In this document: positions 52,951 through 61,502 of the stretch, piece by piece
How the letters are laid out: every line of letters starts with the position of its first letter
Numbering within the stretch: position 1 is the stretch's first letter
Assembly (NCBI GenBank): GCA_021604765.1
Contig: BQJP01000015.1
Span: forward strand, 1 to 61,626
DNA length: 61,626 nucleotides
DNA from: Thermodesulfobacteriota bacterium
GTDB taxonomy: Bacteria > Desulfobacterota_D > UBA1144 > Nemesobacterales > UBA2774
Direction of reading: 5' to 3'
Made by a program: the position numbers and the translations under genes
Notes under the pieces: generated by a model
Databases searched by the model: none
What the model saw: the letters and a program-made list of their open reading frames with translations, nothing else
What the model was told of the DNA's origin: nothing

Positions 52951-54630
52951 CTACTCCTTATTATTGGGTTTTATACTAACAACTCTGCCGCCAAAAACAT
53001 CAATAGCTTCTTTTAGGACAGGGTCATTTTTTATCTTTTCTTTTCTTTCTGCTTTTTGTTCTACTTTAGTTTTACCATTTTCAGGGGTGTTTAAATTGAC
53101 TTCCTCAATCTGCAATTTTGTTTCATCTGAGAAGAATTTTTTGATAAGAGCACCAAGCGCAGTCTGAGAGTCTTTTCTCTTTAAATAGTCTGATTGAGCT
53201 GATTGAGCTTCACATATTATTTTTACAATTGAGCCATCGACAATAATTTCATTTGCTTGTTCAAGGCGTCTGCCTATTACTGGTTTTGTTGTTTTTACAA
53301 ATTGGATAAAATCCTGTGTTGATTTACTACTATTTGGTCCGGTTTTTACTGTATCAGTTTCTGGTTCAGCTTTCTCTATTTTTGCCGTTGCTTTTTCCTC
53401 AGCCATTTTCGGAGCTTGTTTAGGTGAGGGGGCTGATTTGTAAGTTTGTTCTGGTTCATCTACTCGTCTGGCAGTTGGTTTTGTAGAACCCATGCTTTTG
53501 CTTAAATTGTTGAGCTTATTGATAATATCTTGTACTGGAACTATATCGTCCAGTGTGGAAAGCTTAATTAGAATTAACTCAAGTGCCATCTGTGGGTAAA
53601 ATGATCGCTGAATATTTTCAGCTCCTTGTAGCATAAGGTTAAAAAGAGATTCTAGAGTCTCTATACTTACATCATTTAGCAATTCCGAAAGAGATGTTTT
53701 GTCCTCTTCTGAAAGATCTGTTACGGACTCTTTCCCGCATGTTCTAATTAGTAGAGCATATCTCAGAGTTCTTAATAAATCCTCAGCAAATCTTTTAGGA
53801 CTTATTCCCTTTTCAACTGCTTGATTTAAAACATTAATACAAAATTTTGGATCTTTTTTTATAATTCCTTCCAGAGACGATTTGACCAAAGATCGGTCCA
53901 AGATTCCAAGTACAGATAGAGCCTCCTCATGTTTAATATCATTTCCGAAAGTTGCTATCAGCTGATCCATTAAGCTTAGCGAATCCCTTAAGCTACCGTC
54001 AGCTTCTTGAGCTATAACATATAAAGTTTTATCTTGAATCTTAATATCTTCATTTGACGTTATAGAAGCCAACTGGTCCTTAATTTTATCGACTGCTACC
54101 TTCTTGAAATCGTACCTCTGACATCTAGAAAGTATTGTTACCGGTATTTTATGGACTTCGGTGGTTGCTAAGATAAACAGAACATGAGGGGGGGGTTCTT
54201 CTAAGGTTTTAAGCAGAGCATTAAAAGCGGATTGAGAAAGCATATGAGCTTCATCAATAATATATATCTTGTTTTTCCCGGATGTCGGTAGGTATTTGAT
54301 GTTTTCAATTATTTCTCTGACGTCATTCACACCTGTATGAGATGCTGCATCTATTTCCATAACATCTAAGGACTTCCCTTCAGAGATTTCGTTACAGAAT
54401 GAGCAGTTTGAACAAGGATTGGGGGTAGGTCCGTTAATACAATTAAGCGCCTTTGCTACTATTCGGGCAGTCGAAGTTTTTCCTACACCTCTAGGGCCTG
54501 ATAGTATAAATGCATGAGCTATTTTGCCTGTGGAAATTGCGTTCTTAAGGGTTTGAGTAATATAGTCCTGGCCTATTAAATCGTCAAAAGTTTTGGGTCT
54601 CCACTTTCTAGCCAGAACAACGTAGGACAT
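52951..54630 (-). CDS. dnaX: DNA polymerase III subunit gamma/tau
   Basis: A 559-residue clamp-loader ATPase. Walker A GPRGVGKTS (residues 45-53), zinc cluster Cys64, 73, 76, 79 (CINGPTPNPCSNCSFC), Walker B IIDEAHML near residue 125, SRC motif ILSRCQRYDF near residue 166. C-terminal tau-type region after ~375 is low-complexity then conserved. I saw no clear frameshift signal for a gamma form. Genes for SRP RNA and tRNA-Ser lie just upstream. Confidence 0.96.
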   Translation of the reverse strand: MSYVVLARKWRPKTFDDLIGQDYITQTLKNAISTGKIAHAFILSGPRGVGKTSTARIVAKALNCINGPTPNPCSNCSFCNEISEGKSLDVMEIDAASHTGVNDVREIIENIKYLPTSGKNKIYIIDEAHMLSQSAFNALLKTLEEPPPHVLFILATTEVHKIPVTILSRCQRYDFKKVAVDKIKDQLASITSNEDIKIQDKTLYVIAQEADGSLRDSLSLMDQLIATFGNDIKHEEALSVLGILDRSLVKSSLEGIIKKDPKFCINVLNQAVEKGISPKRFAEDLLRTLRYALLIRTCGKESVTDLSEEDKTSLSELLNDVSIETLESLFNLMLQGAENIQRSFYPQMALELILIKLSTLDDIVPVQDIINKLNNLSKSMGSTKPTARRVDEPEQTYKSAPSPKQAPKMAEEKATAKIEKAEPETDTVKTGPNSSKSTQDFIQFVKTTKPVIGRRLEQANEIIVDGSIVKIICEAQSAQSDYLKRKDSQTALGALIKKFFSDETKLQIEEVNLNTPENGKTKVEQKAERKEKIKNDPVLKEAIDVFGGRVVSIKPNNKE

Positions 54631-54643
54631 TTATCACCTTAAA

Positions 54644-54744
54644 CCAGTTAGCCAGGTGACCCCGCACAGGAGGGTTTGCTACCGTTGCTCCCTTCCAGGC
54701 CTGGCGGATTTCACAAGCTCCTGCCGTAGGGCCTGGCCAACTGG
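54644..54744 (-). ncRNA. ffs: Signal recognition particle RNA (small, 4.5S type)
   Basis: On the minus strand a 101-base RNA whose ends pair (CCAGTTGGCCAGG with CCTGGCTAACTGG). The conserved SRP domain IV core is visible: AGGCCTGGAAGGGAGCAACG, with the GGAAG tetraloop region, and opposite it GCAAACC-type bases. Position between dnaX and tRNA-Ser is a well-known conserved order. No protein overlaps it. Confidence 0.9.
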
Positions 54745-54832
54745 AAATTTATTTCGTACTATGAATTCAAAAATATATTATACAGTATGCTATGAGATAC
54801 TCTATAATTAAGCTTAAGCTTTTTATAGATTA

Positions 54833-54924
54833 TGGCGGAGAGGGAGGGATTCGAACCCTCGAGGGAGCGTTGACCCCCTACACGCTTTCCAGGCGAGCAC
54901 CTTCAGCCACTCGGCCACCTCTCC
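54833..54924 (-). tRNA. tRNA-Ser (anticodon GGA)
   Basis: A 92-base class II tRNA on the minus strand. Acceptor GGAGAGG pairs with CCTCTCC, D-loop GCCGAGTGGCTGAAGG, anticodon loop CTGGAAA (anticodon GGA, Ser UCC/UCU), long variable arm, T-arm GGGTTCGAATCCC, and encoded CCA. A protein-like frame across it is an artefact. Confidence 0.95.
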
Positions 54925-55039
54925 TAATTTATCTATAAAATAAGACAAAAATATTAACATTAATGTGGAAATGTTCAAAAGGGAGCTGTCACAAATTGAC
55001 GCATTATCATATAGCAAATTAGAGATTAAATCGAAATCT

Positions 55040-55237
55040 CTAGAAACTTTCTTCAGGATTTTGGGCGCCTTCTTCATAGCCTTCTCTAATTATCTCAGGC
55101 TCTGTAGGTGCTCCAACGGCTTCTCCCGGATCATCCTCAGTTCCTGGGTTTAGTGAAGCGCATCCTGTTGAAAATCCAACTATTAAAATAACCAGTAATC
55201 CAAACAATTTAAGATACTTTCGTGATTTTTTTATCAT
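55040..55237 (-). CDS. Small lipoprotein
   Basis: A 65-residue protein with a basic start (MIKKSRKYLK), hydrophobic core and lipobox STGC (Cys26), then an acidic and Pro/Gly-rich tail (NPGTEDDPGEAVGAPTEPE). No fold is expected beyond the anchor. Unknown role; it lies 24 bases downstream of the cytochrome c gene on the same strand. Confidence 0.65.
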   Translation of the reverse strand: MIKKSRKYLKLFGLLVILIVGFSTGCASLNPGTEDDPGEAVGAPTEPEIIREGYEEGAQNPEESF

Positions 55238-55261
55238 AGTTTTTTATATAAAATAACTTTG

Positions 55262-55648
55262 TTATTTAGCTTTTGCTTCACATTTGCAGAGATCTGTATG
55301 AATGAATGCTATTACATCCCATATTTGTTGTTCTGAAAGCACTCCACCCCACGCAGCCATCATTGGTGATAAACCTACAGCGGCTCCACCTTCACTGATT
55401 ACTTTGTAGAGATGCTCATTGCTAAGAGTAGAAACGTAAGCAGCATTGCTCAGGTCTCTGGGTTTAGGATCAAGTGCTGCGGAAGCAACCCCATCTCCTT
55501 TACCTGATGGCCCATGACAGGCTGCGCATACATTTTCATACTGAGTTTTTCCTTCTGCAGGGTTACCTTTATCTTCAGCAAAGCTTATTGAACCCAATAT
55601 AGTGAAAACTGAAATTGAAAAGACCATTATCGAAAATATTTTTTTCAT
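55262..55648 (-). CDS. Periplasmic class I cytochrome c
   Basis: A 128-residue protein: signal peptide to about SFA (24), heme motif CAACH (Cys41, Cys44, His45), probable axial Met96 or Met97 in LSPMMAAWGG. The C-terminal CKC is unusual. A soluble or membrane-tethered electron carrier for the respiratory chain. GGAGG lies 7 bases before ATG. Confidence 0.9.
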   Translation of the reverse strand: MKKIFSIMVFSISVFTILGSISFAEDKGNPAEGKTQYENVCAACHGPSGKGDGVASAALDPKPRDLSNAAYVSTLSNEHLYKVISEGGAAVGLSPMMAAWGGVLSEQQIWDVIAFIHTDLCKCEAKAK

Positions 55649-55790
55649 TTGAGAGCCTCCGGCTGTTAGTGATTTTTATAATCATATTTTAACTGTATTA
55701 TTGGTTTTGTATAGTAGTTATTCTTGTAGAATTAGAGCCTAGATGCGATAATGGTATGCCACTGAAAAAAATAATTTGGAGGTGTTTTAT

Positions 55791-56543
55791 ATGAGTTCTG
55801 TAAATTCAAAGGTCGATAATAATATAGCGGTAATTACTCTCAATAGACCCAAAGTGAACGCTCTTAATGATCAGTTGATAAGAGAGCTTAAAGCAGCTTT
55901 TCAAAATGCCCAATCTAATGATTTTATTACGGCGATTATTTTAACAGGGGAGGGGAGTTTTTTTTCTTTTGGTTTTGATGTTCCCGAGTTTATGGCATAT
56001 CCAAAGAGTTCCTTTGAATCATATGTGATTAATTATTCCAAGCTCATAAAGGAAATATTTCTCTTTCCCAAACCTGTTATTGCGGCTTTAAATGGGCATA
56101 CTGTCGCCGGCGGATGTGTACTTGCATTGGCTTGCGATCATAGAGTTATGCTTTCTGGTAAGGCTAAGATCGCACTAAATGAGATGACTTTTGGCTCATC
56201 CCTGTTCTCATGTGTTACTGAGACTCTGCAATATGCAGTAGGGGCTAAAAATTCTGAGAGAATTGTTTATTCAGGGAAGATGCATTCTGCTGAAGAGGCG
56301 CTTTCTTTAGGTTTAATTGACAAGATAGCAAATGAAGATGAATTTCTGCAAGTCGTTTCAGAAATAGCACAGAATTTTGCGAAAAAGGATACAAAAGCGT
56401 TTGCCAGTATAAAAAAGATGCTTAAACAAGAGACTCTAAACAGAATTACAAACCGGGAGCAGCAAACAATTTCAGAATTTGTAGATATATGGTATTCAGA
56501 TTCTACTCGAAAGCAATTAGCAAAGATCGAGATTCGTGATTAA
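55791..56543 (+). CDS. Enoyl-CoA hydratase/isomerase family protein
   Basis: About 250 residues from ATG 55791 (GGAGGT upstream; a TTG at 55776 overlaps this ribosome site). Crotonase fold: AVITLNRPKVNALN, GEGSFFSFGFDVPEF near residue 60, AALNGHTVAGGCVLALACDHRVM near residue 100 (oxyanion hole). The usual second catalytic Glu region is occupied by EMTFGSSLFSC. Reaction not determined. Confidence 0.9.
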   Translation: MSSVNSKVDNNIAVITLNRPKVNALNDQLIRELKAAFQNAQSNDFITAIILTGEGSFFSFGFDVPEFMAYPKSSFESYVINYSKLIKEIFLFPKPVIAALNGHTVAGGCVLALACDHRVMLSGKAKIALNEMTFGSSLFSCVTETLQYAVGAKNSERIVYSGKMHSAEEALSLGLIDKIANEDEFLQVVSEIAQNFAKKDTKAFASIKKMLKQETLNRITNREQQTISEFVDIWYSDSTRKQLAKIEIRD

Positions 56544-56575
56544 CAGTAATTCAGACCTGGTAATAAGAGGGGCTT

Positions 56576-57124
56576 ATGATTAAAAGATGGGAAAGGATAA
56601 CTTCAGAAGAAATAGAATCCAACAGAGTATTTTCCTTAAGAAAGGACACTAGTGTCTCTCCGATAACTGGAAATGAACATGATTTTTTTGTTATAGAAGC
56701 TCCGGATTGGATAAACGTAGTTGCCTTAACCGAAAGTGACGAGGTTGTTTTAATTGAGCAGTATAGACATGGTAGCCAGTCTGTAACTGTGGAGATACCT
56801 GGAGGTATGATCGATCCTGGAGAGGAACCTCTTGAGACTGCAAAAAGGGAACTTCTTGAGGAAACCGGTTATGAGGGCGAAAATTGGTTACAAATAGGTG
56901 AGGTCTTGCCTAATCCCGCAATACAAAGTAATAGATGTTTTACGTTTTTGGCAACTAACTGCAAAAAGATAGGACAGACTAACTTTGATACAACTGAATA
57001 TATAATTACCTACACCAAACCATATAGTGAGATACCAAAGTTAGTATCTCAAGGCAAGATCACACATTCTCTAGTTATTGCCGCTTTTTATTGGTACCAC
57101 CTACACAAAGAGTTTAATACTTAG
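56576..57124 (+). CDS. Nudix hydrolase, ADP-ribose pyrophosphatase-like
   Basis: A 182-residue protein with the Nudix box GGMIDPGEEPLETAKRELLEETGY (residues ~81-104; full G-x5-E-x7-REUxEExGU). The N-terminal sequence WINVVALTESDEVVLIEQYRHG is like ADP-ribose pyrophosphatases. Cleaves nucleoside diphosphate sugars; substrate unproven. It is 33 bases after the crotonase gene. Confidence 0.92.
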   Translation: MIKRWERITSEEIESNRVFSLRKDTSVSPITGNEHDFFVIEAPDWINVVALTESDEVVLIEQYRHGSQSVTVEIPGGMIDPGEEPLETAKRELLEETGYEGENWLQIGEVLPNPAIQSNRCFTFLATNCKKIGQTNFDTTEYIITYTKPYSEIPKLVSQGKITHSLVIAAFYWYHLHKEFNT

Positions 57125-57136
57125 ATATAAGGCTCA

Positions 57137-57418
57137 CTATTTCTTAGTAGTTCTCTTTGTAGTTTTTGGTTGTGAATTAGATAATTTTTCTTCAATGCTA
57201 TCTATTCTTGCAGAAAGTCTTTTTATCTGTCCTTCTAAAATATAAAGAGAGTCGTTAGCGCTTTCAGTTCTCTTGAGAAGTAATATGCCTAATCCTACTA
57301 GAGGAACTACAATGAATATTAGCTGAAATAAATAACCCGGTCCGCTTCCACCACCAGCGCAACCTGTGGTGCTTAATCCTAAAAATATTATTGTTATCAT
57401 TAAAAATGCTTTTCTCAT
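57137..57418 (-). CDS. Lipoprotein-like small protein with coiled coil
   Basis: A 93-residue protein: signal-like N-terminus with lipobox STTGC (Cys20), a second hydrophobic helix (residues ~29-50), and a charged coiled coil (ANDSLYILEGQIKRLSARIDSIEEKL). The tail is basic (TKRTTKK). Likely anchored at a membrane. AGGAGG precedes ATG. Family unknown; last gene of the operon beginning in the apt/M23 region, but with a 99-base gap from trmB. Confidence 0.6.
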   Translation of the reverse strand: MRKAFLMITIIFLGLSTTGCAGGGSGPGYLFQLIFIVVPLVGLGILLLKRTESANDSLYILEGQIKRLSARIDSIEEKLSNSQPKTTKRTTKK

Positions 57419-57517
57419 TTCGTCCTCCTGATTTTATTGTGCTATATGTTTTAACTCCATATTTAATAGACTTTCTATTCTACCTGAGAATATTATATAT
57501 AAGGTTATTATCTTGAA

Positions 57518-58135
57518 TCATTTATTGTTTGTAAACATTAAATAGAATATTTCTCTTCCCTCTTTTCTAAAACTCCTCTCATATTTGGTATGTGGGCGGT
57601 TTGGCAAATTGTGCAAATAACCGGGAGGTGGATACTGTGATTTAAAATATGAAATGTTTTTAAAGACATCAAAAGAATGAGAGATATACTCTTTGTGGTC
57701 GCTTGCGATCTCTAACACTCCGTCTTTTTTGAGAATTCTAGACAGGGATGCTAGAAATTCAGAATTTACTATTCTATGTTTTAGATGTCTGTCTTTAGGC
57801 CATGGGTCAGGAAAATTTATGTAGATTAAAGAAAAAGCATCCTCAAAAAAAAGCTCCTCAACTGCAATGTTGGCATTCATATGAAGAAATCTAAGGTTTT
57901 CATTGTTTTTGTGCTGAGTTGATTTAACTGCGATTTTAAATCTTTTTGTTTTAATCTCTATACCCAGAAAATTTTTCTCAGGGTGTCTGTCAGCCATCTC
58001 TATTAAGAAATCGCCATCTCCAAATCCTATCTCCAATACAACTTCATTCTTATTTCCAAATACTTTAGATAAATTCAGTGGAATGTAAAAGTCTGTTATA
58101 TCCAGCGATGATTTTCCCGGGTAGGTTTTGCTCAT
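57518..58135 (-). CDS. trmB: tRNA (guanine-N7)-methyltransferase TrmB
   Basis: A 205-residue SAM methyltransferase. Motif I LEIGFGDGDFLIEMA near residue 35, then NFLGIEIK, and the family motif YINFPDPWPKDRHLKHRIV near residue 107 which is diagnostic of TrmB. Makes m7G46 in tRNA. It starts 34 bases after aroB. Confidence 0.96.
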   Translation of the reverse strand: MSKTYPGKSSLDITDFYIPLNLSKVFGNKNEVVLEIGFGDGDFLIEMADRHPEKNFLGIEIKTKRFKIAVKSTQHKNNENLRFLHMNANIAVEELFFEDAFSLIYINFPDPWPKDRHLKHRIVNSEFLASLSRILKKDGVLEIASDHKEYISHSFDVFKNISYFKSQYPPPGYLHNLPNRPHTKYERSFRKEGREIFYLMFTNNK

Positions 58136-58169
58136 AATTATTACAGTTTAAGTACCAAGAGGGTTTAAG

Positions 58170-59264
58170 TTAAATTACTTTTTCTATAATCTGTTCTTCT
58201 ATTTTTATCCCATAACCACCGTCAATTTGGCTCATTTCACCAATGCTCTTTGGCAGCACCATTTCTATCTGACCGCTTCTGGATTTCTTGTCCAACTTCA
58301 TTGCATCTATTATTTGCCCCGAGCTCATATAATCTGGAATCTCGGTCGGCAAGTCAGCTTTTTTAATAAGATTTATCAACTTGGTTAAATCCGCATCGTT
58401 CCATATGCCCATCTCTACAGCTAGTTTTCCTTCAGCAACCATTCCTATAGATATTGCTTCTCCATGAGAAATATTGTAATTAGATAAATTCTCAACAGCG
58501 TGTCCAATTGTGTGACCGAAATTTAAAATTTTTCTCAGATTGGACTCTCTTTCGTCCTTTTCAACTACTTCAGCTTTTATTTCACAACCCCTTTTTATAA
58601 TATGTGTTAGTGCTTCTTTGTTATATGAAAAAATAAGATCCAAATTCTCTTCAAGAAAGGAGAATAGTTTGTTGTCGCTTATAACACCATATTTGATGAC
58701 CTCTGCCAGTCCTTCACGTATTTCTTTCTCGCTCAATGTTAAAAGAGTGTTTACATCAATAAAAACGGCCCAAGGTTGGTGAAATGCTCCTATTAAATTC
58801 TTGCCGTGAGGAGTGTCTACAGCTGTCTTTCCACCAATAGAGCTATCCACGCAAGCAACTAATGTTGTCGGTATCTGTACATAGGGCAGTCCGCGCGTAT
58901 AGCTTGCTGCTACGTATCCTGCTATATCCCCAACAACCCCTCCGCCAAGAGCGATAACTGCTGAGTCACGTCCAAATTTGCCCTCAAGCATTTGATCTTC
59001 TATCCAGGATTTAATTGTCCTATTCTTATTCTCCTCACCAGCGGGGAAAGAAATAATCTTATTAGATAAATCATTCTTGCTAAACGCTTCAGACAAGTCT
59101 TTAGCGTATAGTGGTTCTACATTTGAGTCTGTTATGATTGCGAATTTATGACCAAGGCCAGCTTCTTTTATTTTAGCTGCAATATGGCTTAACGATCCAT
59201 CTTGGATGAATATATTGTAAGATTTATCTTCCGTTTTTTTTAAGTTTACTCTTATATCTGTCAT
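58170..59264 (-). CDS. aroB: 3-Dehydroquinate synthase
   Basis: A 364-residue NAD-dependent enzyme of the shikimate route. Diagnostic segments: ALGGGVVGDIAGYVAASYTRGLPYVQIPTTLVA (in two runs of under 20), DSSIGGKTAVD, and the Zn ligands ...HGEAISIGM and FGHTIGHAVE. It lies 10 bases after the lipid kinase gene. Confidence 0.97.
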   Translation of the reverse strand: MTDIRVNLKKTEDKSYNIFIQDGSLSHIAAKIKEAGLGHKFAIITDSNVEPLYAKDLSEAFSKNDLSNKIISFPAGEENKNRTIKSWIEDQMLEGKFGRDSAVIALGGGVVGDIAGYVAASYTRGLPYVQIPTTLVACVDSSIGGKTAVDTPHGKNLIGAFHQPWAVFIDVNTLLTLSEKEIREGLAEVIKYGVISDNKLFSFLEENLDLIFSYNKEALTHIIKRGCEIKAEVVEKDERESNLRKILNFGHTIGHAVENLSNYNISHGEAISIGMVAEGKLAVEMGIWNDADLTKLINLIKKADLPTEIPDYMSSGQIIDAMKLDKKSRSGQIEMVLPKSIGEMSQIDGGYGIKIEEQIIEKVI

Positions 59265-59274
59265 TTAGGTTTTC

Positions 59275-60249
59275 CTATGCTGATATTTCTTCTTCTCCCT
59301 TGGGGGAAAATATATTTAGTAGTGGTCCTGGACTAATATTAATTTCGTTCTCGTTTTCATTCTTATAAATCTCACCATCTATTATATAGCCTTTATTTCT
59401 CTCAATTCTCAAGTGCTTAACTGCTTCATTAATAAAGTTCTCTTTATCATCAGACTTGAGTCCCCTGTATAAGCCAAGGGGTATTTTATGTCGTGATTCT
59501 TTTAAAAAAGGTTCCCTCATATATACAGTGTTAAAGTTTTTACCGGGTTCAGGTTTGTCGTGGAATATATTAAATCCAAAGACAAATCTTTTTAGACACG
59601 AAGAAACCAAAAAAATATGGTTCTGATTAGGCAGTACTTTTCCATCGATTTCAACTACGGAATTAACTTGTTTAAATATCCCATTTTCTGAATCTGCAAT
59701 CGACATCAGAATAGTCTTGATCGCAAGCATTGATGCCACCTGCACACCCGCGCCCTGTGAATAGTAGTCCAGCATAAAATTGTAAAGAAGACCATCTATC
59801 CAAGTAAATCCGAAAATAGGTTGTTCGGAATTGTTCTCTTCTATCCTAAGAAGCCCTCTTTGTGTTATAGGAATGTTTTTGTTAGTACTAATTAATTCGT
59901 ATAGATTTTTGCACACTGAAAGCTGGTCCTGTCTCAGTCCAACATCTGCGCCTATCATGTTTATAGTCCCACCCATAAGCGGTACAACTACCGGAAGCTC
60001 GTTTTTCCCTGAGTGGTTTATATAAGAAGTTAGAACATTACAAATCGTTCCATCTCCTCCGCTAATCAGCAAGAACTTGATTTCCTGTTTAATAAAGTCT
60101 TTGACTACATCAGAAGTCTCTTCTTTGTTATTTGTCGAACACAAAAGAGCCTTATCGCCAAAGATATCTTTTAGATCGCCAATAATATCGGCGGTCTTCT
60201 TCTTATTTATTCTAGCTAAAGGATTGAGAATAATTCCTATTTGTTTCAT
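59275..60249 (-). CDS. Diacylglycerol kinase-family lipid kinase
   Basis: About 324 residues from ATG 60249 (the frame is open 8 codons further, but this ATG overlaps the apt stop as ATGA). DGK/YegS core: IGIILNPLARINKK start, ISGGDGTICNVL near residue 63. Also DVGLR and PLMGGTINMIG. Phosphorylates a lipid such as diacylglycerol, sphingoid-like or undecaprenol; not determined. Confidence 0.88.
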   Translation of the reverse strand: MKQIGIILNPLARINKKKTADIIGDLKDIFGDKALLCSTNNKEETSDVVKDFIKQEIKFLLISGGDGTICNVLTSYINHSGKNELPVVVPLMGGTINMIGADVGLRQDQLSVCKNLYELISTNKNIPITQRGLLRIEENNSEQPIFGFTWIDGLLYNFMLDYYSQGAGVQVASMLAIKTILMSIADSENGIFKQVNSVVEIDGKVLPNQNHIFLVSSCLKRFVFGFNIFHDKPEPGKNFNTVYMREPFLKESRHKIPLGLYRGLKSDDKENFINEAVKHLRIERNKGYIIDGEIYKNENENEINISPGPLLNIFSPKGEEEISA

Positions 60250-60767
60250 GAAGAGTACTTTAGAACCGACCATATATTATGTGGTTCCAGTTTCTTGTCT
60301 CCTCCAAGTTCTGTTAGTTCTACTAAAAAACAATAACCCAGAACTTCACCGCCGAGCTGTTCAATAAGATCACCAGCAGCTGCAGCAGTACCACCGGTTG
60401 CCAATAGATCATCTATTAATACGACCTTGCTTCCTTCGTGTATAGCATCTCGGTGAATTTCAAGTGAGTCAGACCCATATTCTAAATTATAAGTAGCATT
60501 AATGGTTACATAGGGCAGCTTTCCGGGTTTTCTAACAATTACAAGTCCAGTTCCGAGTTTTACTGCCAACGCAGACGCAAAGATAAAACCTCTTGCCTCA
60601 ATTCCGACGAGGTAATCGATTTCTTTTCCGTCCAGTATTTTCGCCATTTCATCAACGGCTGCCTCAAATGCTTTAGCATTTTGTAGTAGCGGTGTAATGT
60701 CATGAAAAATTATCCCTTCTTTGGGAAAACCTGGTATATCTCTAATATATTCTTTTAAATTCTCCAT
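60246..60767 (-). CDS. apt: Adenine phosphoribosyltransferase
   Basis: A 173-residue PRTase. PRPP motif VVLIDDLLATGGTA near residue 120, IEARGFIFASALA near residue 57, and DITPLLQNA at residues 23-31. Converts adenine and PRPP to AMP. AGGAG 8 bases before ATG. The start lies 15 bases after the M23 stop. Confidence 0.96.
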   Translation of the reverse strand: MENLKEYIRDIPGFPKEGIIFHDITPLLQNAKAFEAAVDEMAKILDGKEIDYLVGIEARGFIFASALAVKLGTGLVIVRKPGKLPYVTINATYNLEYGSDSLEIHRDAIHEGSKVVLIDDLLATGGTAAAAGDLIEQLGGEVLGYCFLVELTELGGDKKLEPHNIWSVLKYSS

Positions 60768-60782
60768 TCTACAATCTCCTCT

Positions 60783-61502
60783 TTAGGGTAGGTAGTTTAG
60801 CGGGTTTACGGGTCGCCCGTTTTTTCTGACTTCAAAGTGAAGATGATTACCAGTCGCATTTCCCGTAGCTCCTACTTCACCAATTATTTCTCCTGATCTA
60901 ATACAACTGCCCGAGTTTACTCTATTCTTGCTATTATGGGCATACATAGTACTTATACCTCTACCATGGTCAATTATTATGACCCTGCCATATCCAGAAT
61001 ATCCTTTTAGATTTCCTGAGCTTGCAACAATTAATCCATTAGCTGCTGCTCTAATAGGGGTTCCGCGGGGGGCCGGTATATCAATTCCCTCATGTGGTCG
61101 ACCCCAGCGCATGCCAAAATGAGAAGAAATTTTTCCTGGCACTGGCCATATTAATCCCGATCCGCTTACTACTGTTCCGGGTATTCTGAGCCTTGTTCCA
61201 ACTGGTATATCTGTATGATCTTCGATCCCGTTTACTTCTATTAAATCATTTACTGTAGTGTTATATATTTTAGATACTCTATATAATGTCTGTCCTTCTT
61301 CAAGAACATGATAAGAGTAGGTAGTTGTTGATGAGAAGTCCGCAGGTAAGCATTTTTGAACTTCCTTATCTGTTGGCGGAGGAGTTGTAGGTCTAGGAGG
61401 GCTTTTGGCGCAAGAAGCACTAAGAATTAGAATTAATAGACTCAATAGCCAAACGAACTGCCATTTCCGGTGATTCAACTTTTTTAATATCCGGTGATAC
61501 AT
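60783..61502 (-). CDS. LysM-M23 peptidoglycan-hydrolase-like lipoprotein
   Basis: Up to 239 residues. Lipobox SASC (Cys32), proline-rich linker, LysM domain (~62-108: YHVLEEGQTLYRVSKIYNT), then M23 domain (~118-239) with HEGIDIP, and HLHFEVRKNG. The zinc ligands are His-x3-Asp and HxH, both present. NlpD/EnvC-like; may cut peptidoglycan or activate amidases. The frame overlaps the neighbouring frame by 83 bases; a TTG at 61478 is a possible later start. Confidence 0.88.
   Translation of the reverse strand: MYHRILKKLNHRKWQFVWLLSLLILILSASCAKSPPRPTTPPPTDKEVQKCLPADFSSTTTYSYHVLEEGQTLYRVSKIYNTTVNDLIEVNGIEDHTDIPVGTRLRIPGTVVSGSGLIWPVPGKISSHFGMRWGRPHEGIDIPAPRGTPIRAAANGLIVASSGNLKGYSGYGRVIIIDHGRGISTMYAHNSKNRVNSGSCIRSGEIIGEVGATGNATGNHLHFEVRKNGRPVNPLNYLP

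Noticed and set aside
54823-55077. 84-residue frame on the minus strand
   Set aside because: It reads through the whole tRNA-Ser gene; the C-terminal VAEWLKVLAWKACRGSTLPRG-type sequence (shortened here) is the well-known false translation of tRNA-Ser.
55776-55790. Upstream TTG for the crotonase gene
   Set aside because: It lies inside the GGAGGT ribosome site of the ATG at 55791.
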